A stretch of DNA of 64,000 nt from Robinsoniella peoriensis (GCF_042680125.1 NZ_JBHTNY010000004.1); one strand, 5' to 3'. Shown: positions 18,319 through 28,233, counted from the first letter of the stretch. A program made the numbers and translations. The notes: generated by a model from the sequence alone, not told the origin.

Positions 18319-19059
18319 ATGATAAAATTAGCGGCAAACCATATATCAAAGGCATTTGAAGATAAACAGATATTATCAGATGTATCAATAGAGGTAAGTG
18401 AAGGGGAACTGGTCTGCCTTCTGGGGGTCAGCGGTGTGGGAAAGACCACACTTTTTAACATTATTTCAGGGCTGGCTTCACCGGATGGCGGAGAAATTTT
18501 ACTGGATGGAAAAAATATTACCGGACAGGCCGGGTACATTAGCTATATGCTTCAGAGAGACCTGCTGCTTCCGTACCGGACAATCGAAGATAATGTGGCG
18601 CTCCCCCTTCTGGTAAAAGGTATCGGGAAAAAAGCGGCGAGAGAAAAAGTATCTTCCTATTTTAAAGAATTTGGATTGGAAGGAACAGAGAAAAAATATC
18701 CCAGCCAGCTATCCGGTGGAATGAGGCAGAGAGCGGCTCTGCTAAGGACCTATATGTTTTCTCAGGGAGTGGCACTTCTGGACGAACCGTTCAGTGCCCT
18801 GGACACGATTACAAAAGGTGCAATGCATAAATGGTATCTGGATGTCATGGAACATATCCGGCTGTCAACCATATTTATCACCCATGATATAGACGAGGCC
18901 ATTATCCTGTCGGACCGCATTTATTTATTAACCGGGCAGCCAGGGCAGATTACAAAAGAAATCCGGATACAGGAGCCAAAGCCCCGAAGGGCTGATTTCA
19001 ACCTGACAGATACATTTCTGGATTATAAGCGGGAGATTATAAAAGCGTTAGAACAATAA
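18319..19059 (+). CDS. ThiZ-type ABC transporter ATP-binding protein
   Basis: A 246-residue ABC ATPase of the nitrate/sulfonate/taurine (SsuB/ThiZ) class. Walker A GVSGVGKTT (36-44), Q-loop in SYMLQRDLLLPYRT, signature LSGGMRQRAA (about 133), Walker B VALLDEPFSALD (about 151-162), H-loop FITHDIDEA. It energises the ThiX permease of the same operon. The ATG is preceded by AGGGGG. The 97-base gap before it holds an 18-bp near-duplicate of its own ribosome-site region. Confidence 0.92.
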   Translation: MIKLAANHISKAFEDKQILSDVSIEVSEGELVCLLGVSGVGKTTLFNIISGLASPDGGEILLDGKNITGQAGYISYMLQRDLLLPYRTIEDNVALPLLVKGIGKKAAREKVSSYFKEFGLEGTEKKYPSQLSGGMRQRAALLRTYMFSQGVALLDEPFSALDTITKGAMHKWYLDVMEHIRLSTIFITHDIDEAIILSDRIYLLTGQPGQITKEIRIQEPKPRRADFNLTDTFLDYKREIIKALEQ

Positions 19060-19060
19060 G

Positions 19061-19106
19061 AAAAGCTGTTATATGAAGGGAGACCTTGATATAATGGCTT
19101 TTTTTA
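19061..19106 (+). terminator. Terminator of the thiamine-transport operon
   Basis: AAAAGCTGTTATAT (19061-19074) pairs with ATATAATGGCTTTT (19089-19102), with wobbles, and runs into TTTTTTT. It starts 2 bases after the ATPase stop codon. The rest of the 316-base gap to uvrB carries a LexA-like box, a promoter and a leader of about 200 bases. Confidence 0.75.
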
Positions 19107-19130
19107 GGAATGAGAAATATTGTAAAAAAG

Positions 19131-19144
19131 CAAACAAATGTTTG
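19131..19144. promoter_or_regulatory. LexA/DinR-like SOS box upstream of uvrBA
   Basis: CAAACAAATGTTTG is a perfect dyad (CAAAC-AAAT-GTTTG) close to the Gram-positive SOS consensus CGAACRNRYGTTYG. It overlaps the first bases of the -35 hexamer of the uvrB promoter, as expected for a repressor site. Confidence 0.72.
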
Positions 19145-19170
19145 AAAAATAGTGTGGGCTGTGGTATACT
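19142..19170 (+). promoter_or_regulatory. uvrBA promoter
   Basis: TTGAAA (19142-19147), a 17-base spacer and TATACT (19165-19170) match sigma-A elements. A leader of about 200 bases follows; in it TTTTGCAGG (19241-19249) and CCTGCAAAA (19312-19320) could pair over a long loop. No gene is seen in the leader. Confidence 0.75.
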
Positions 19171-19375
19171 AGGACACAGTTAATAATGATGAAAAAAGAA
19201 TCTGAAGTTTTTGCAGAAAGCGAATTTGAATAATATCGGATTTTGCAGGACAAAGAGTATGTGAGCAATTATGATGGATTATTGTTGGAAAGCAGTGAAG
19301 GATTAGCGTAACCTGCAAAAGACAGACATTCTTTGAACCTATACTTTTTCGGTCACCACGGAGGTAAAATACATT

Positions 19376-21358
19376 ATGGAGTTCAAATTACAATCAGAAT
19401 ATCAGCCCACCGGCGACCAGCCGCAGGCTATAGCCGAGTTGGTTCAGGGCTTTAAAGAAGGCAACCAATTTGAAACGTTACTGGGAGTCACAGGTTCCGG
19501 TAAGACCTTTACGATGGCAAACGTCATCCAGCAACTACAAAAACCAACCCTGATTATCGCACATAATAAAACCCTTGCTGCCCAGCTTTACGGTGAGTTT
19601 AAGGAGTTCTTTCCGGAGAATGCGGTGGAGTATTTTGTGTCCTATTACGATTACTACCAGCCGGAAGCCTACGTCCCTTCATCGGACACCTATATAGCGA
19701 AGGATTCATCCATAAACGATGAAATAGATAAGCTTCGGCTTTCAGCGACCACATCCCTGGCAGAGAGAGATGATGTTATCATCATATCCAGTGTTTCCTG
19801 CATTTATGGATTGGGAAGCCCGGTGGACTATAAGGAGATGGTAATCTCACTGCGCCCGGGAATGGAAAAAGACCGTGACGAAGTGGTTCATAAGCTGATT
19901 GACATTCAGTATGACCGGAATGATATGGACTTTAAGCGTGGTACCTTCCGGGTAAGAGGGGATGTACTTGAAATATTTCCGGCAGATTCCAGTGATACGG
20001 CTGTAAGAGTGGAGTTCTTTGGAGATGAGGTTGACCGTATCGTAGAAATCGATGTATTAACGGGTGAGATTAAAAGTTCATTGGAGCACATTGCCATTTT
20101 CCCGGCGTCCCACTATGTTGTTCCCATGGAGAAAATACTGGAAGCAGCAGCCAATATTGAAGAAGAGCTGAAGGAACGAGTGGCATATTTCAAAAGTGAA
20201 GACAAGCTGCTGGAGGCTCAGAGAATTTCCGAGAGAACGAATTTTGATATAGAGATGATGAAGGAAACCGGATTCTGTTCCGGTATTGAAAATTATTCCA
20301 GACATTTATCGGGATTAGAGCCGGGAGCTACCCCTCATACACTGATTGATTATTTCCCGGATGATTTTCTGATGATTATAGATGAGTCTCATAAGACGGT
20401 ACCCCAGATTCGGGGAATGTATGCAGGTGACCAGTCCAGAAAGAGTACCTTGGTTGATTATGGATTCCGGCTGCCCTCTGCAAAAGACAACAGACCATTG
20501 AATTTTGAAGAGTTTGAAAACAAAATTGATCAGATTATGTTTGTCTCTGCAACACCGGGAGATTATGAAGAACAGCATGAACTACTGCGTGCACAGCAGA
20601 TTATCCGGCCGACGGGACTTTTGGATCCCCAGGTTGAAGTTCGCCCGGTAGAAGGCCAGATCGATGATCTGGTTGGAGAAGTAAATAAAGAAGTAGATAA
20701 AGGCAATAAGATTCTTATTACAACCCTTACTAAGCGCATGGCTGAAGATTTGACAGATTATATGAGGGAAATTGGAATTAAAGTGAGGTATCTGCATTCG
20801 GATATCGATACATTGGAGCGGTCTGAAATTATCCGCGATATGCGTTTGGGTGTATTTGATGTTCTGGTTGGAATTAACCTGTTAAGAGAAGGTCTGGATA
20901 TTCCGGAGATTACCCTTGTTGCAATTCTGGATGCGGATAAAGAAGGTTTCCTGCGTTCCGCTACCAGTCTGATACAGACAATAGGACGTGCGGCCAGAAA
21001 CTCAGACGGGCATGTTATCATGTATGCAGATGTGATAACGGATTCTATGAGACTGGCAATTGGCGAGACACAGAGAAGGCGTGCCGTGCAGGAAGCTTAT
21101 AACCGGGAGCATGGAATTACCCCTCAGACCATTAAAAAAGCGGTACGTGATATTATCAGTATATCCAAGGCAGTGGCTAAAAATGAAATGGAATTCGAAA
21201 AAGATCCGGAATCCATGAGCAGAAAAGAACTGGAAAAACTGGTTGGAGAGGTTCAAAAACAGATGAAGCAGGCAGCGGCAGAATTAAACTTTGAAGCAGC
21301 TGCAGATTTACGTGACAAGATGATCACACTAAAGAAACAATTACAGGAGATAGAATAG
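19376..21358 (+). CDS. uvrB: Excinuclease ABC subunit B, UvrB
   Basis: UvrB is the damage-verifying helicase of nucleotide excision repair. The 660-residue protein has Walker A GVTGSGKT (37-44), the damage-handling hairpin region YYDYYQPEAYVP (about 92-103), helicase motifs IIDESHKT and SATPGDYE, QTIGRAARN, and a C-terminal UVR domain (about 620-655) for UvrA/UvrC contact. ATG at 19376 follows CGGAGG. uvrA starts two bases after the stop, so the genes are co-transcribed behind the SOS-type promoter. Confidence 0.98.
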   Translation: MEFKLQSEYQPTGDQPQAIAELVQGFKEGNQFETLLGVTGSGKTFTMANVIQQLQKPTLIIAHNKTLAAQLYGEFKEFFPENAVEYFVSYYDYYQPEAYVPSSDTYIAKDSSINDEIDKLRLSATTSLAERDDVIIISSVSCIYGLGSPVDYKEMVISLRPGMEKDRDEVVHKLIDIQYDRNDMDFKRGTFRVRGDVLEIFPADSSDTAVRVEFFGDEVDRIVEIDVLTGEIKSSLEHIAIFPASHYVVPMEKILEAAANIEEELKERVAYFKSEDKLLEAQRISERTNFDIEMMKETGFCSGIENYSRHLSGLEPGATPHTLIDYFPDDFLMIIDESHKTVPQIRGMYAGDQSRKSTLVDYGFRLPSAKDNRPLNFEEFENKIDQIMFVSATPGDYEEQHELLRAQQIIRPTGLLDPQVEVRPVEGQIDDLVGEVNKEVDKGNKILITTLTKRMAEDLTDYMREIGIKVRYLHSDIDTLERSEIIRDMRLGVFDVLVGINLLREGLDIPEITLVAILDADKEGFLRSATSLIQTIGRAARNSDGHVIMYADVITDSMRLAIGETQRRRAVQEAYNREHGITPQTIKKAVRDIISISKAVAKNEMEFEKDPESMSRKELEKLVGEVQKQMKQAAAELNFEAAADLRDKMITLKKQLQEIE

Positions 21359-21359
21359 A

Positions 21360-24209
21360 ATGGCAGTAAAAAATGGTAAGCAGTATATAAAAATAAGAGG
21401 AGCTAACGAGCATAATTTAAAGAATGTTACTTTGAATATTCCCAGAAATGAATTTGTGGTTTTGACCGGGCTAAGCGGATCGGGTAAATCTTCCCTGGCA
21501 TTTGATACTATTTATGCAGAAGGGCAGAGACGATATATGGAGTCTCTGTCATCCTATGCAAGACAGTTCCTGGGACAGATGGAAAAACCTGAAGTAGAGA
21601 GTATTGAAGGTCTTCCGCCGGCGATTTCCATTGATCAGAAATCAACGAACAGAAACCCCAGATCCACAGTTGGAACGGTTACGGAAATTTATGACTACTT
21701 CCGTCTGCTGTATGCCAGAATTGGTATCCCCCACTGTCCGAAGTGCGGGAAAGAGATCGCGAAGCAGACGGTGGACCAGATGGTGGATCAGATCATGGCC
21801 TTGCCGGAAAAATCAAAGATTCAGCTTCTTGCACCGGTAATCCGGGGCAGAAAAGGCGAGCATACGAAACTGTTTGAGCAGGCAAAGCGCAGTGGCTATG
21901 TCCGTGTCCGTGTAGATGGGAATATGTATGAGTTATCTGAAGAAATAAAACTGGATAAAAATAAAAAGCATAATATCGAAATTGTTGTAGACCGTCTTGT
22001 TATAAAAGAAGGGATACAGAAAAGGCTGACAGATTCCCTGGAAAATGTATTGAATCTGGCAGAGGGACTGGTTCTGGTAGATGTCCAGGATGGAGAACCG
22101 GTGCGGTTCAGCCAGAGTTTTTCCTGCCCGGACTGCGGTATCAGTGTTGATGAGATCGAGCCTCGAAGCTTTTCTTTTAACAATCCTTTTGGTGCATGTC
22201 CGGATTGTTATGGATTGGGATACAAGATGGAGTTTGATGAAGAACTGATGATTCCGGATAAGTCCCTGAGTATTGCGGACGGAGCGATTACGGTAATGGG
22301 CTGGCAGTCTTGTACTGATAAAGGCAGTTATACCAGAGCGATTCTGGATGCACTGGCAAAAGAGTATAAATTTGATTTGAATATGCCGTATCAGGATCTG
22401 CCGGAAAATATCCGCCATATGCTCATTCATGGGACAAATGGAAAAGAAGTGAAAGTATATTACCGCGGACAGCGTGGAGAAGGTGTCTATGATGTTGCGT
22501 TTGAAGGGCTGATCCGTAATGTGGAACGCCGCTACCGGGAAACAGGTTCCGATTCCATGAAACAGGAATATGAAGCATTTATGAGAGTAACACCTTGTAA
22601 GACTTGTGGAGGACAGCGACTGAAAAAGGAAGCCCTGGCGGTTACAATTAACGATACCAATATTTTTCAGGTGACGGCAATGTCTATACGGAAACTCCAG
22701 AAGTTTTTGGATAGTATGGTACTGACAGAACACCAGGAAATGATTGGACATCAAATATTAAAAGAGATTAAAGCAAGAATCGGCTTCCTCATCGATGTTG
22801 GACTGGAATATCTGACACTGGCAAGGGCAACCGGAACTTTATCCGGTGGTGAAGCACAGCGTATCCGCCTGGCTACGCAGATCGGGTCAGGTCTTGTAGG
22901 GGTTGCGTATATTCTGGATGAGCCAAGTATAGGACTGCATCAGAGGGATAATGATAAGCTGCTGCGTACACTAAATAATTTAAAGGATCTGGGAAATACT
23001 CTGATTGTAGTAGAACATGATGAGGACACAATGCTGGCGGCAGATTATATCGTGGATATTGGACCGGGGGCAGGAGAACACGGCGGTGAGGTCGTGGCTG
23101 AAGGAACGGCAAAACAGATTATGAAAAATAAAAAATCTGTGACAGGTGCATATCTCAGCGGAAGAATTAAGATTCCGGTTCCGGAAATAAGAAAAGAGCC
23201 GGCAGGATTTATTAAAGTCGTGGGTGCAGCACAGAATAACCTGAAGAATATAGATGTAGAGATTCCCCTTGGAGTTATGACATGCGTAACCGGTGTATCC
23301 GGATCCGGTAAAAGTTCTCTGGTAAATGAGATCTTATATAAGAGGCTTGCAAGGGATTTGAACCGGGCAAGAGTGATACCCGGAAAGCATGTAACTATCG
23401 AAGGAATTGACCAACTGGATAAGGTGATTGATATCGACCAGTCACCAATCGGACGTACTCCAAGATCAAACCCGGCTACTTATACCGGTGTGTTTGACCA
23501 GATTCGTGACTTATTTGCATCTACCTCTGATGCAAAAGCGAAAGGATATAAGAAGGGAAGATTTAGTTTTAATGTCAAGGGCGGCCGTTGTGAAGCCTGC
23601 AGTGGTGACGGTATCCTGAAAATAGAAATGCATTTTCTTCCCGATGTATATGTACCCTGTGAAGTATGTCAGGGGAAAAGATACAACCGTGAGACGCTGG
23701 ATGTTAAATATAAAGGTAAGAGTATCTATGATGTCTTGGATATGACCGTGGAAGAAGCTATGACATTCTTCGAACATATTCCATCCATTCGCAGGAAAAT
23801 AGAGACTCTTTACGATGTGGGATTATCTTATATCCGTTTGGGACAGCCGTCAACCACCTTATCAGGTGGAGAGGCCCAGAGAATCAAGCTGGCAACAGAA
23901 TTGAGTAAGCGTAGTACAGGAAAGACGATATACATTCTGGACGAGCCGACTACAGGTCTTCATTTTGCGGATGTTCATAAATTAATCGAGATATTGCAGC
24001 GTCTGTCAGAAGGTGGGAATACGGTAGTGGTAATCGAGCATAACCTGGATGTAATTAAAACGGCAGATTATATTATCGACATCGGCCCGGAAGGCGGAGA
24101 CAAAGGTGGTACCGTTATCGCTAGTGGTACACCGGAAGAAATCGCCCGTAATCCAAAATCTTATACCGGACAGTATGTAGCTAAATACCTGAATTTAGAA
24201 GAAGCATAG
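21360..24209 (+). CDS. uvrA: Excinuclease ABC subunit A, UvrA
   Basis: UvrA is the damage-sensing ABC ATPase of nucleotide excision repair. The 949-residue length is standard. Both ABC halves are complete: Walker A GLSGSGKSS near residue 36 and GVSGSGKSS near residue 645, with two LSGGEAQRI signatures. Zinc-binding CxxC pairs occur at CPKC, CPDC and CPDC (first half), CKTC, and the CEAC...CEVC finger near residue 745-770. It forms an operon with uvrB. Confidence 0.98.
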   Translation: MAVKNGKQYIKIRGANEHNLKNVTLNIPRNEFVVLTGLSGSGKSSLAFDTIYAEGQRRYMESLSSYARQFLGQMEKPEVESIEGLPPAISIDQKSTNRNPRSTVGTVTEIYDYFRLLYARIGIPHCPKCGKEIAKQTVDQMVDQIMALPEKSKIQLLAPVIRGRKGEHTKLFEQAKRSGYVRVRVDGNMYELSEEIKLDKNKKHNIEIVVDRLVIKEGIQKRLTDSLENVLNLAEGLVLVDVQDGEPVRFSQSFSCPDCGISVDEIEPRSFSFNNPFGACPDCYGLGYKMEFDEELMIPDKSLSIADGAITVMGWQSCTDKGSYTRAILDALAKEYKFDLNMPYQDLPENIRHMLIHGTNGKEVKVYYRGQRGEGVYDVAFEGLIRNVERRYRETGSDSMKQEYEAFMRVTPCKTCGGQRLKKEALAVTINDTNIFQVTAMSIRKLQKFLDSMVLTEHQEMIGHQILKEIKARIGFLIDVGLEYLTLARATGTLSGGEAQRIRLATQIGSGLVGVAYILDEPSIGLHQRDNDKLLRTLNNLKDLGNTLIVVEHDEDTMLAADYIVDIGPGAGEHGGEVVAEGTAKQIMKNKKSVTGAYLSGRIKIPVPEIRKEPAGFIKVVGAAQNNLKNIDVEIPLGVMTCVTGVSGSGKSSLVNEILYKRLARDLNRARVIPGKHVTIEGIDQLDKVIDIDQSPIGRTPRSNPATYTGVFDQIRDLFASTSDAKAKGYKKGRFSFNVKGGRCEACSGDGILKIEMHFLPDVYVPCEVCQGKRYNRETLDVKYKGKSIYDVLDMTVEEAMTFFEHIPSIRRKIETLYDVGLSYIRLGQPSTTLSGGEAQRIKLATELSKRSTGKTIYILDEPTTGLHFADVHKLIEILQRLSEGGNTVVVIEHNLDVIKTADYIIDIGPEGGDKGGTVIASGTPEEIARNPKSYTGQYVAKYLNLEEA

Positions 24210-24233
24210 TGGTAAACGGTAAGGGTGAAACAG

Positions 24234-24326
24234 AACCCGGTATCATCCTGGTTTTCAAGATAAGTTTTCTATATATAAATAATAAGAAAACTTATCTGTG
24301 GAATCCGGCATGATACCGGGTTTTTG
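24234..24326 (+). terminator. Terminator after uvrA with nested stems
   Basis: The outer stem AACCCGGTATCAT (24234-24246) pairs with ATGATACCGGGTT (24310-24322) and is followed by TTTTG. Inside it a second perfect stem GATAAGTTTTCT / AGAAAACTTATC (24259-24270 / 24285-24296) forms a long two-part hairpin. Confidence 0.85.
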
Positions 24327-24359
24327 CTTTAGGTAAAATGAGATTATTTCGGAAGATAT

Positions 24360-24420
24360 TTGACGAACTTCGATATATTGTTTAGAATGATTACTAAAGT
24401 GCACTTCAGGCACATTCTAA
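24360..24420 (+). promoter_or_regulatory. Promoter and dyad operator of the AraC regulator gene
   Basis: TTGACG (24360-24365), 17 bases, TAGAAT (24383-24388). The -10 lies in the left arm of an 8-bp inverted repeat, TTAGAATG (24382-24389) and CATTCTAA (24413-24420), with the palindrome AAGTGCACTT (24397-24406) at its centre. Such a symmetric site on the -10 suggests repression, perhaps autoregulation. Confidence 0.6.
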
Positions 24421-24455
24421 GTTAGAGCTGGATGAGCATCAGATCAGGAGGTAAT

Positions 24456-25457
24456 ATGACTCAAGATGAATTAGATATTTTTTTGCGTTCTTTTACGGAA
24501 CAGGAGAAGGAAAATCTGGTAAAGGGGACAGTGGATTTTGAAAATCCCAGGATTCATAGGGAATATAGTAAATATAGTTCCATGGAAAAGGGAGCATATT
24601 TATTTGAAGGGGATTATTTTATGAATCCTTATGAGAATATCGGCGTTAACCGGCAGGACCGTTTTGTGGATATTAAGCCCCATGCCCACAACTATATTGA
24701 ATTGAATTATGTGTGGTCAGGAACTTGTGTCCAGATGATTGAAGGAAGAAAAGTAGTCAGTCAGGAAGGAGATGTGTGTATCTTCGATACCAGTGTGGTG
24801 CATTCCATAGAAAAAGCAGGTGAGAATGACATTATACTGAATATCCTGATGAGAAAAGAATTTTTTGCATCTGCATTTTTGTCACGAATGACCAAACAAG
24901 GGATCTTATCCCAGTTTTTGATGGAAGCGGTGACAAGAAATCAGCAGAAAAAGCATTATTTATACTTTCCATCTCATAACAATCCGAAGGTCAGAAAGAT
25001 CATGGTTGAGATTCTGCTGGAATATTATAATAAAGACCTGGGAGTACAGGAAGTACTTGACAGTTATATGGTCATACTTTTCACAGAGCTTTTGAGAACC
25101 TACCGGGATGCGTCCAAAGAAAAAGAAAAGGATGTTTCCCACAATGTTCAGATTCTCTCAGTATTATCGTATATAGAAGAAAACTATGAACATTGTACAC
25201 TGAGCGGGATGGCGAAATATTTCGGATTTAATGCTGCGTATCTGACCAATCTCCTAAAGGAAAAGACGGGTAGGAGCTTTGTTGAGCATGTTCAGGAACA
25301 GCGTTTAAATAAAGCGATGGTCCTGCTGGAGAATACAGACCTTCCGGTAACGGAAATTGTAACCATGTGCGGATATAACAATATGAACTTTTTTTATAAA
25401 AAATTCAGGGCTGCTGTGGGATGCACTCCCGGAGATTACCGAAAAAGCACAACCTAA
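24456..25457 (+). CDS. AraC-family regulator with cupin sensor domain
   Basis: A 333-residue one-component regulator. The N-terminal half has a cupin-like sugar-sensing fold (HAHNYIELNYVWSG, then EGDVCIFDTSVVHSIE). The last about 100 residues form two AraC helix-turn-helix units (LSGMAKYFGFNAAYLTNLLKEKTG; VTEIVTMCGYNNMNFFYKKF). ATG 24456 is preferred over 24432 because AGGAGG lies directly before it. It heads the glycan locus and is immediately upstream of the alpha-L-rhamnosidase gene, its likely target. Confidence 0.9.
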   Translation: MTQDELDIFLRSFTEQEKENLVKGTVDFENPRIHREYSKYSSMEKGAYLFEGDYFMNPYENIGVNRQDRFVDIKPHAHNYIELNYVWSGTCVQMIEGRKVVSQEGDVCIFDTSVVHSIEKAGENDIILNILMRKEFFASAFLSRMTKQGILSQFLMEAVTRNQQKKHYLYFPSHNNPKVRKIMVEILLEYYNKDLGVQEVLDSYMVILFTELLRTYRDASKEKEKDVSHNVQILSVLSYIEENYEHCTLSGMAKYFGFNAAYLTNLLKEKTGRSFVEHVQEQRLNKAMVLLENTDLPVTEIVTMCGYNNMNFFYKKFRAAVGCTPGDYRKSTT

Positions 25458-25587
25458 AAAATGGTCAATAGAAGCATAAAGAACCGTTATTGTACAACCT
25501 GCTGTTTTCATGTAATCTATATAATATAAATATGGTAACTGAATGTTGGATGGGCATGGAAACAAATATAAAAATGGAGGTAGTACA

Positions 25588-28233
25588 ATGTTGAAAATAG
25601 CAAAGTTAAAAATGAATTACCAGGAAAATCCCGTGGGAGTTACTGAGGTACCACAGTTTGGCTGGATATTAGAAAGTAATAAACGCGGTGTTATGCAGGC
25701 GTCTTATGAGCTGCAGATTGCAGCCGATGAAGAATTTGAACATTTGCTTTATAACAGCGGGAAGATTACAAGCGATGAATCCGCTCACGTGTTTGCAAAT
25801 GGGTTACAGATAAAATCTTCTGAAAAATATTTTGTACGTGTGAAAGCTTCTGATGCGGATGGAGAATCCAGCGAATGGAGTGAGACAGGATATTTTGTGA
25901 CGGCGCTGCTCACAAGTGAGGAATGGAAAGCAGAATTCATCTCTGCAGAGACAAAAGAGAATGCAGGTGAGTCCAAAGGGACTTATGTAAGAAGCAGTTT
26001 CGGAGTGAAAGGAAAAGTTAAAGCAGCGTATGCATTCACTACTGCCCTGGGATTATATAAATTTTATATTAATGGTCAGAAAGTTGGAACAGATGAATTA
26101 ACACCGGGCTGGACTTCTTATCTGAAGCATTTAACTTACCAGACATACGACATCACCACGCTTTTGAAAGAAGGAGAAAATGGTGTAGGAGCAATGCTGG
26201 GAGCAGGATGGTATAAAGGTAAAATGGGATTTGTGGGCAACCGCAATAATTATGGTGATCAGACAGCATTTTTAGGACAGATCTGTATTACATATGAAGA
26301 TGGAACCACAGATACAATAGTGACCAATTCTTCCTGGAAGGGATGTAATGCACCGGTTTTGTTTTCCGAGATTTATGATGGAGAGATTTATGATGCCAGA
26401 GAGGAAATAGAAGGCTGGGCAGAAGCCGGATTTGCAGCAGAAGGCTTTTGGGATGTAGAAACTGTTTCTTTCAATAAAGAAGTGCTGGAAGCACAGAGTT
26501 TCAGCAAAGTAACAGAGGTAGAGCCGGTAGCGGCAAAACGAATTTTTAAAACACCACAGGGTGATACCGTGATTGATTTTGGTCAGAATATGACCGGCTG
26601 GATTCATGTAAAGGTAAAAGGAAAAGCCGGAGATAGAGTAGAACTTAACTGCTTTGAAGTATTAGATGCAGCCGGAAATGTCTATCTGGATAACTTAAGA
26701 GGGGCAAAAGAGACTCTTACATATATTTGCAAAGATGATCAGGAAGCGGAATACCATCCTAATTTTACATTTATGGGATTCCAGTTTGCGAAGATTGCAG
26801 CTTATCCGGGTGAACCTAAAATAGAGGATTTCACTGCATATGCGGTACATTCTGATATGGAACAGACAGGTACCTTTACATGTTCTAATCCGGATATCAA
26901 CCAGCTTCAGCATAATATTTTATGGGGGTTAAAAGGAAACTTCGTAGATGTGCCTACAGACTGCCCGCAGAGAAATGAAAGACTTGGATGGACCGGAGAT
27001 GCTCAGATCTTCTGCCGTACTGCAAGTTATCTCATGAACACTTATCATTTCTTTGCAAAATGGCTGAAAGACGTAGCAGCTGATCAGACACCAGAGGGAG
27101 GAGTTCCCCATGTAGTACCAGACATTCTTTCCGGTAAAACAGATGGTGACTGGCTGTTAGAACAGGGAAGTCATTCTGCAGCGGCATGGGCTGATGTAGC
27201 AGTTATTAACCCATGGACAATGTATCTCACTTATGGAGATAAAAAGATATTAGAAGATCAGTATTCCAGTATGAAAGCATGGATCGGTTTCATGGAAAAA
27301 CATGCAAAAGACTATATCTGGAATTATAAATTACAGTTTGGTGACTGGGTGGCATTGGATGCACAAGAAGGCAGCTATTTTGGAGCTACCCCAAATGACC
27401 TGACCTGTACCGCATACTTTGCATATTCAACCGGATTATTTGTGAAGATTGCCAGGATACTTGGGAACAGCGAAGATGAGAAGCAATACAGTGATCTGTA
27501 TGAAAAAATAGTGGATAAATTCCAGAGAACTTTCTTTGACAGCGAAGGGAATATGACTGCCCAGACACAGACAGCGCACATTGTAGCCTTGTATTTTAAC
27601 CTGGTTCCGGAAGCATACCGGGAAAAGACAGTGGAAGGGTTATTGAGATTACTGGATAAAGAAAATGGACATCTGGTTACCGGATTTGTGGGGACACCGT
27701 ATTTCTGCCATGCTTTAAGCCAGAACGGACATACAAAAGAAGCTTATGAACTGCTGTTAAAAGATGATTTCCCATCCTGGCTGTATCAGGTAAAAATGGG
27801 AGCGACTACAGTCTGGGAACACTGGGATGGCATGAAACCGGATGGAACCATGTGGAGCCCGGACATGAACTCCTTTAACCATTATGCTTATGGTGCAATT
27901 GGTGAATGGCTGTACCGTGTAGTTGCCGGAATCGAAGCAGACGAAGAAAAAAGTGGTTATAAATTCACCACTATATATCCAAGAATTGGCGGCGGACTGG
28001 ATTATGTGAAAGCAAATTACAGTTCGGTATATGGAGATATAACCTCCCAATGGAATGTTTCCGGCGATGAGGTAACTATGAAAGTACGTATTCCTCATAA
28101 TACACAGGCTAAGATTTGTCTGGATCAGGCAAAAGAAGTCCTGGACGGGGATGGTCTGGAGTTTGTGGCAGAGAATGGTTTTATGAGCGCAAGTGCAGGA
28201 TCAGGATGTTATAGTATACGTTTTAGAAAATGA
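25588..28233 (+). CDS. GH78 alpha-L-rhamnosidase
   Basis: An 881-residue family 78 glycoside hydrolase that removes terminal alpha-L-rhamnose from glycans or plant glycosides. The N-terminus has fibronectin-like and Bac_rhamnosid_N beta domains (LGLYKFYINGQKVGTDELTPGWTSY), followed by a concanavalin-like domain, the six-hairpin catalytic domain and a C-terminal beta domain. Catalytic motifs are visible: DCPQRNERLGWTGD (from D458) with likely general acid E464, and TTVWEHWDG with likely base E744. There is no signal peptide, so it acts inside the cell on imported oligosaccharides. ATG 25588 follows TGGAGG. Confidence 0.93.
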   Translation: MLKIAKLKMNYQENPVGVTEVPQFGWILESNKRGVMQASYELQIAADEEFEHLLYNSGKITSDESAHVFANGLQIKSSEKYFVRVKASDADGESSEWSETGYFVTALLTSEEWKAEFISAETKENAGESKGTYVRSSFGVKGKVKAAYAFTTALGLYKFYINGQKVGTDELTPGWTSYLKHLTYQTYDITTLLKEGENGVGAMLGAGWYKGKMGFVGNRNNYGDQTAFLGQICITYEDGTTDTIVTNSSWKGCNAPVLFSEIYDGEIYDAREEIEGWAEAGFAAEGFWDVETVSFNKEVLEAQSFSKVTEVEPVAAKRIFKTPQGDTVIDFGQNMTGWIHVKVKGKAGDRVELNCFEVLDAAGNVYLDNLRGAKETLTYICKDDQEAEYHPNFTFMGFQFAKIAAYPGEPKIEDFTAYAVHSDMEQTGTFTCSNPDINQLQHNILWGLKGNFVDVPTDCPQRNERLGWTGDAQIFCRTASYLMNTYHFFAKWLKDVAADQTPEGGVPHVVPDILSGKTDGDWLLEQGSHSAAAWADVAVINPWTMYLTYGDKKILEDQYSSMKAWIGFMEKHAKDYIWNYKLQFGDWVALDAQEGSYFGATPNDLTCTAYFAYSTGLFVKIARILGNSEDEKQYSDLYEKIVDKFQRTFFDSEGNMTAQTQTAHIVALYFNLVPEAYREKTVEGLLRLLDKENGHLVTGFVGTPYFCHALSQNGHTKEAYELLLKDDFPSWLYQVKMGATTVWEHWDGMKPDGTMWSPDMNSFNHYAYGAIGEWLYRVVAGIEADEEKSGYKFTTIYPRIGGGLDYVKANYSSVYGDITSQWNVSGDEVTMKVRIPHNTQAKICLDQAKEVLDGDGLEFVAENGFMSASAGSGCYSIRFRK

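Noticed and set aside
19188..19232. Possible 15-codon leader peptide in the uvrB leader
   Set aside because: No ribosome site and no regulatory codon pattern; probably chance.
21933..22754. 273-codon minus-strand frame inside uvrA
   Set aside because: Antisense to conserved zinc-finger and ABC regions; no recognisable domain.
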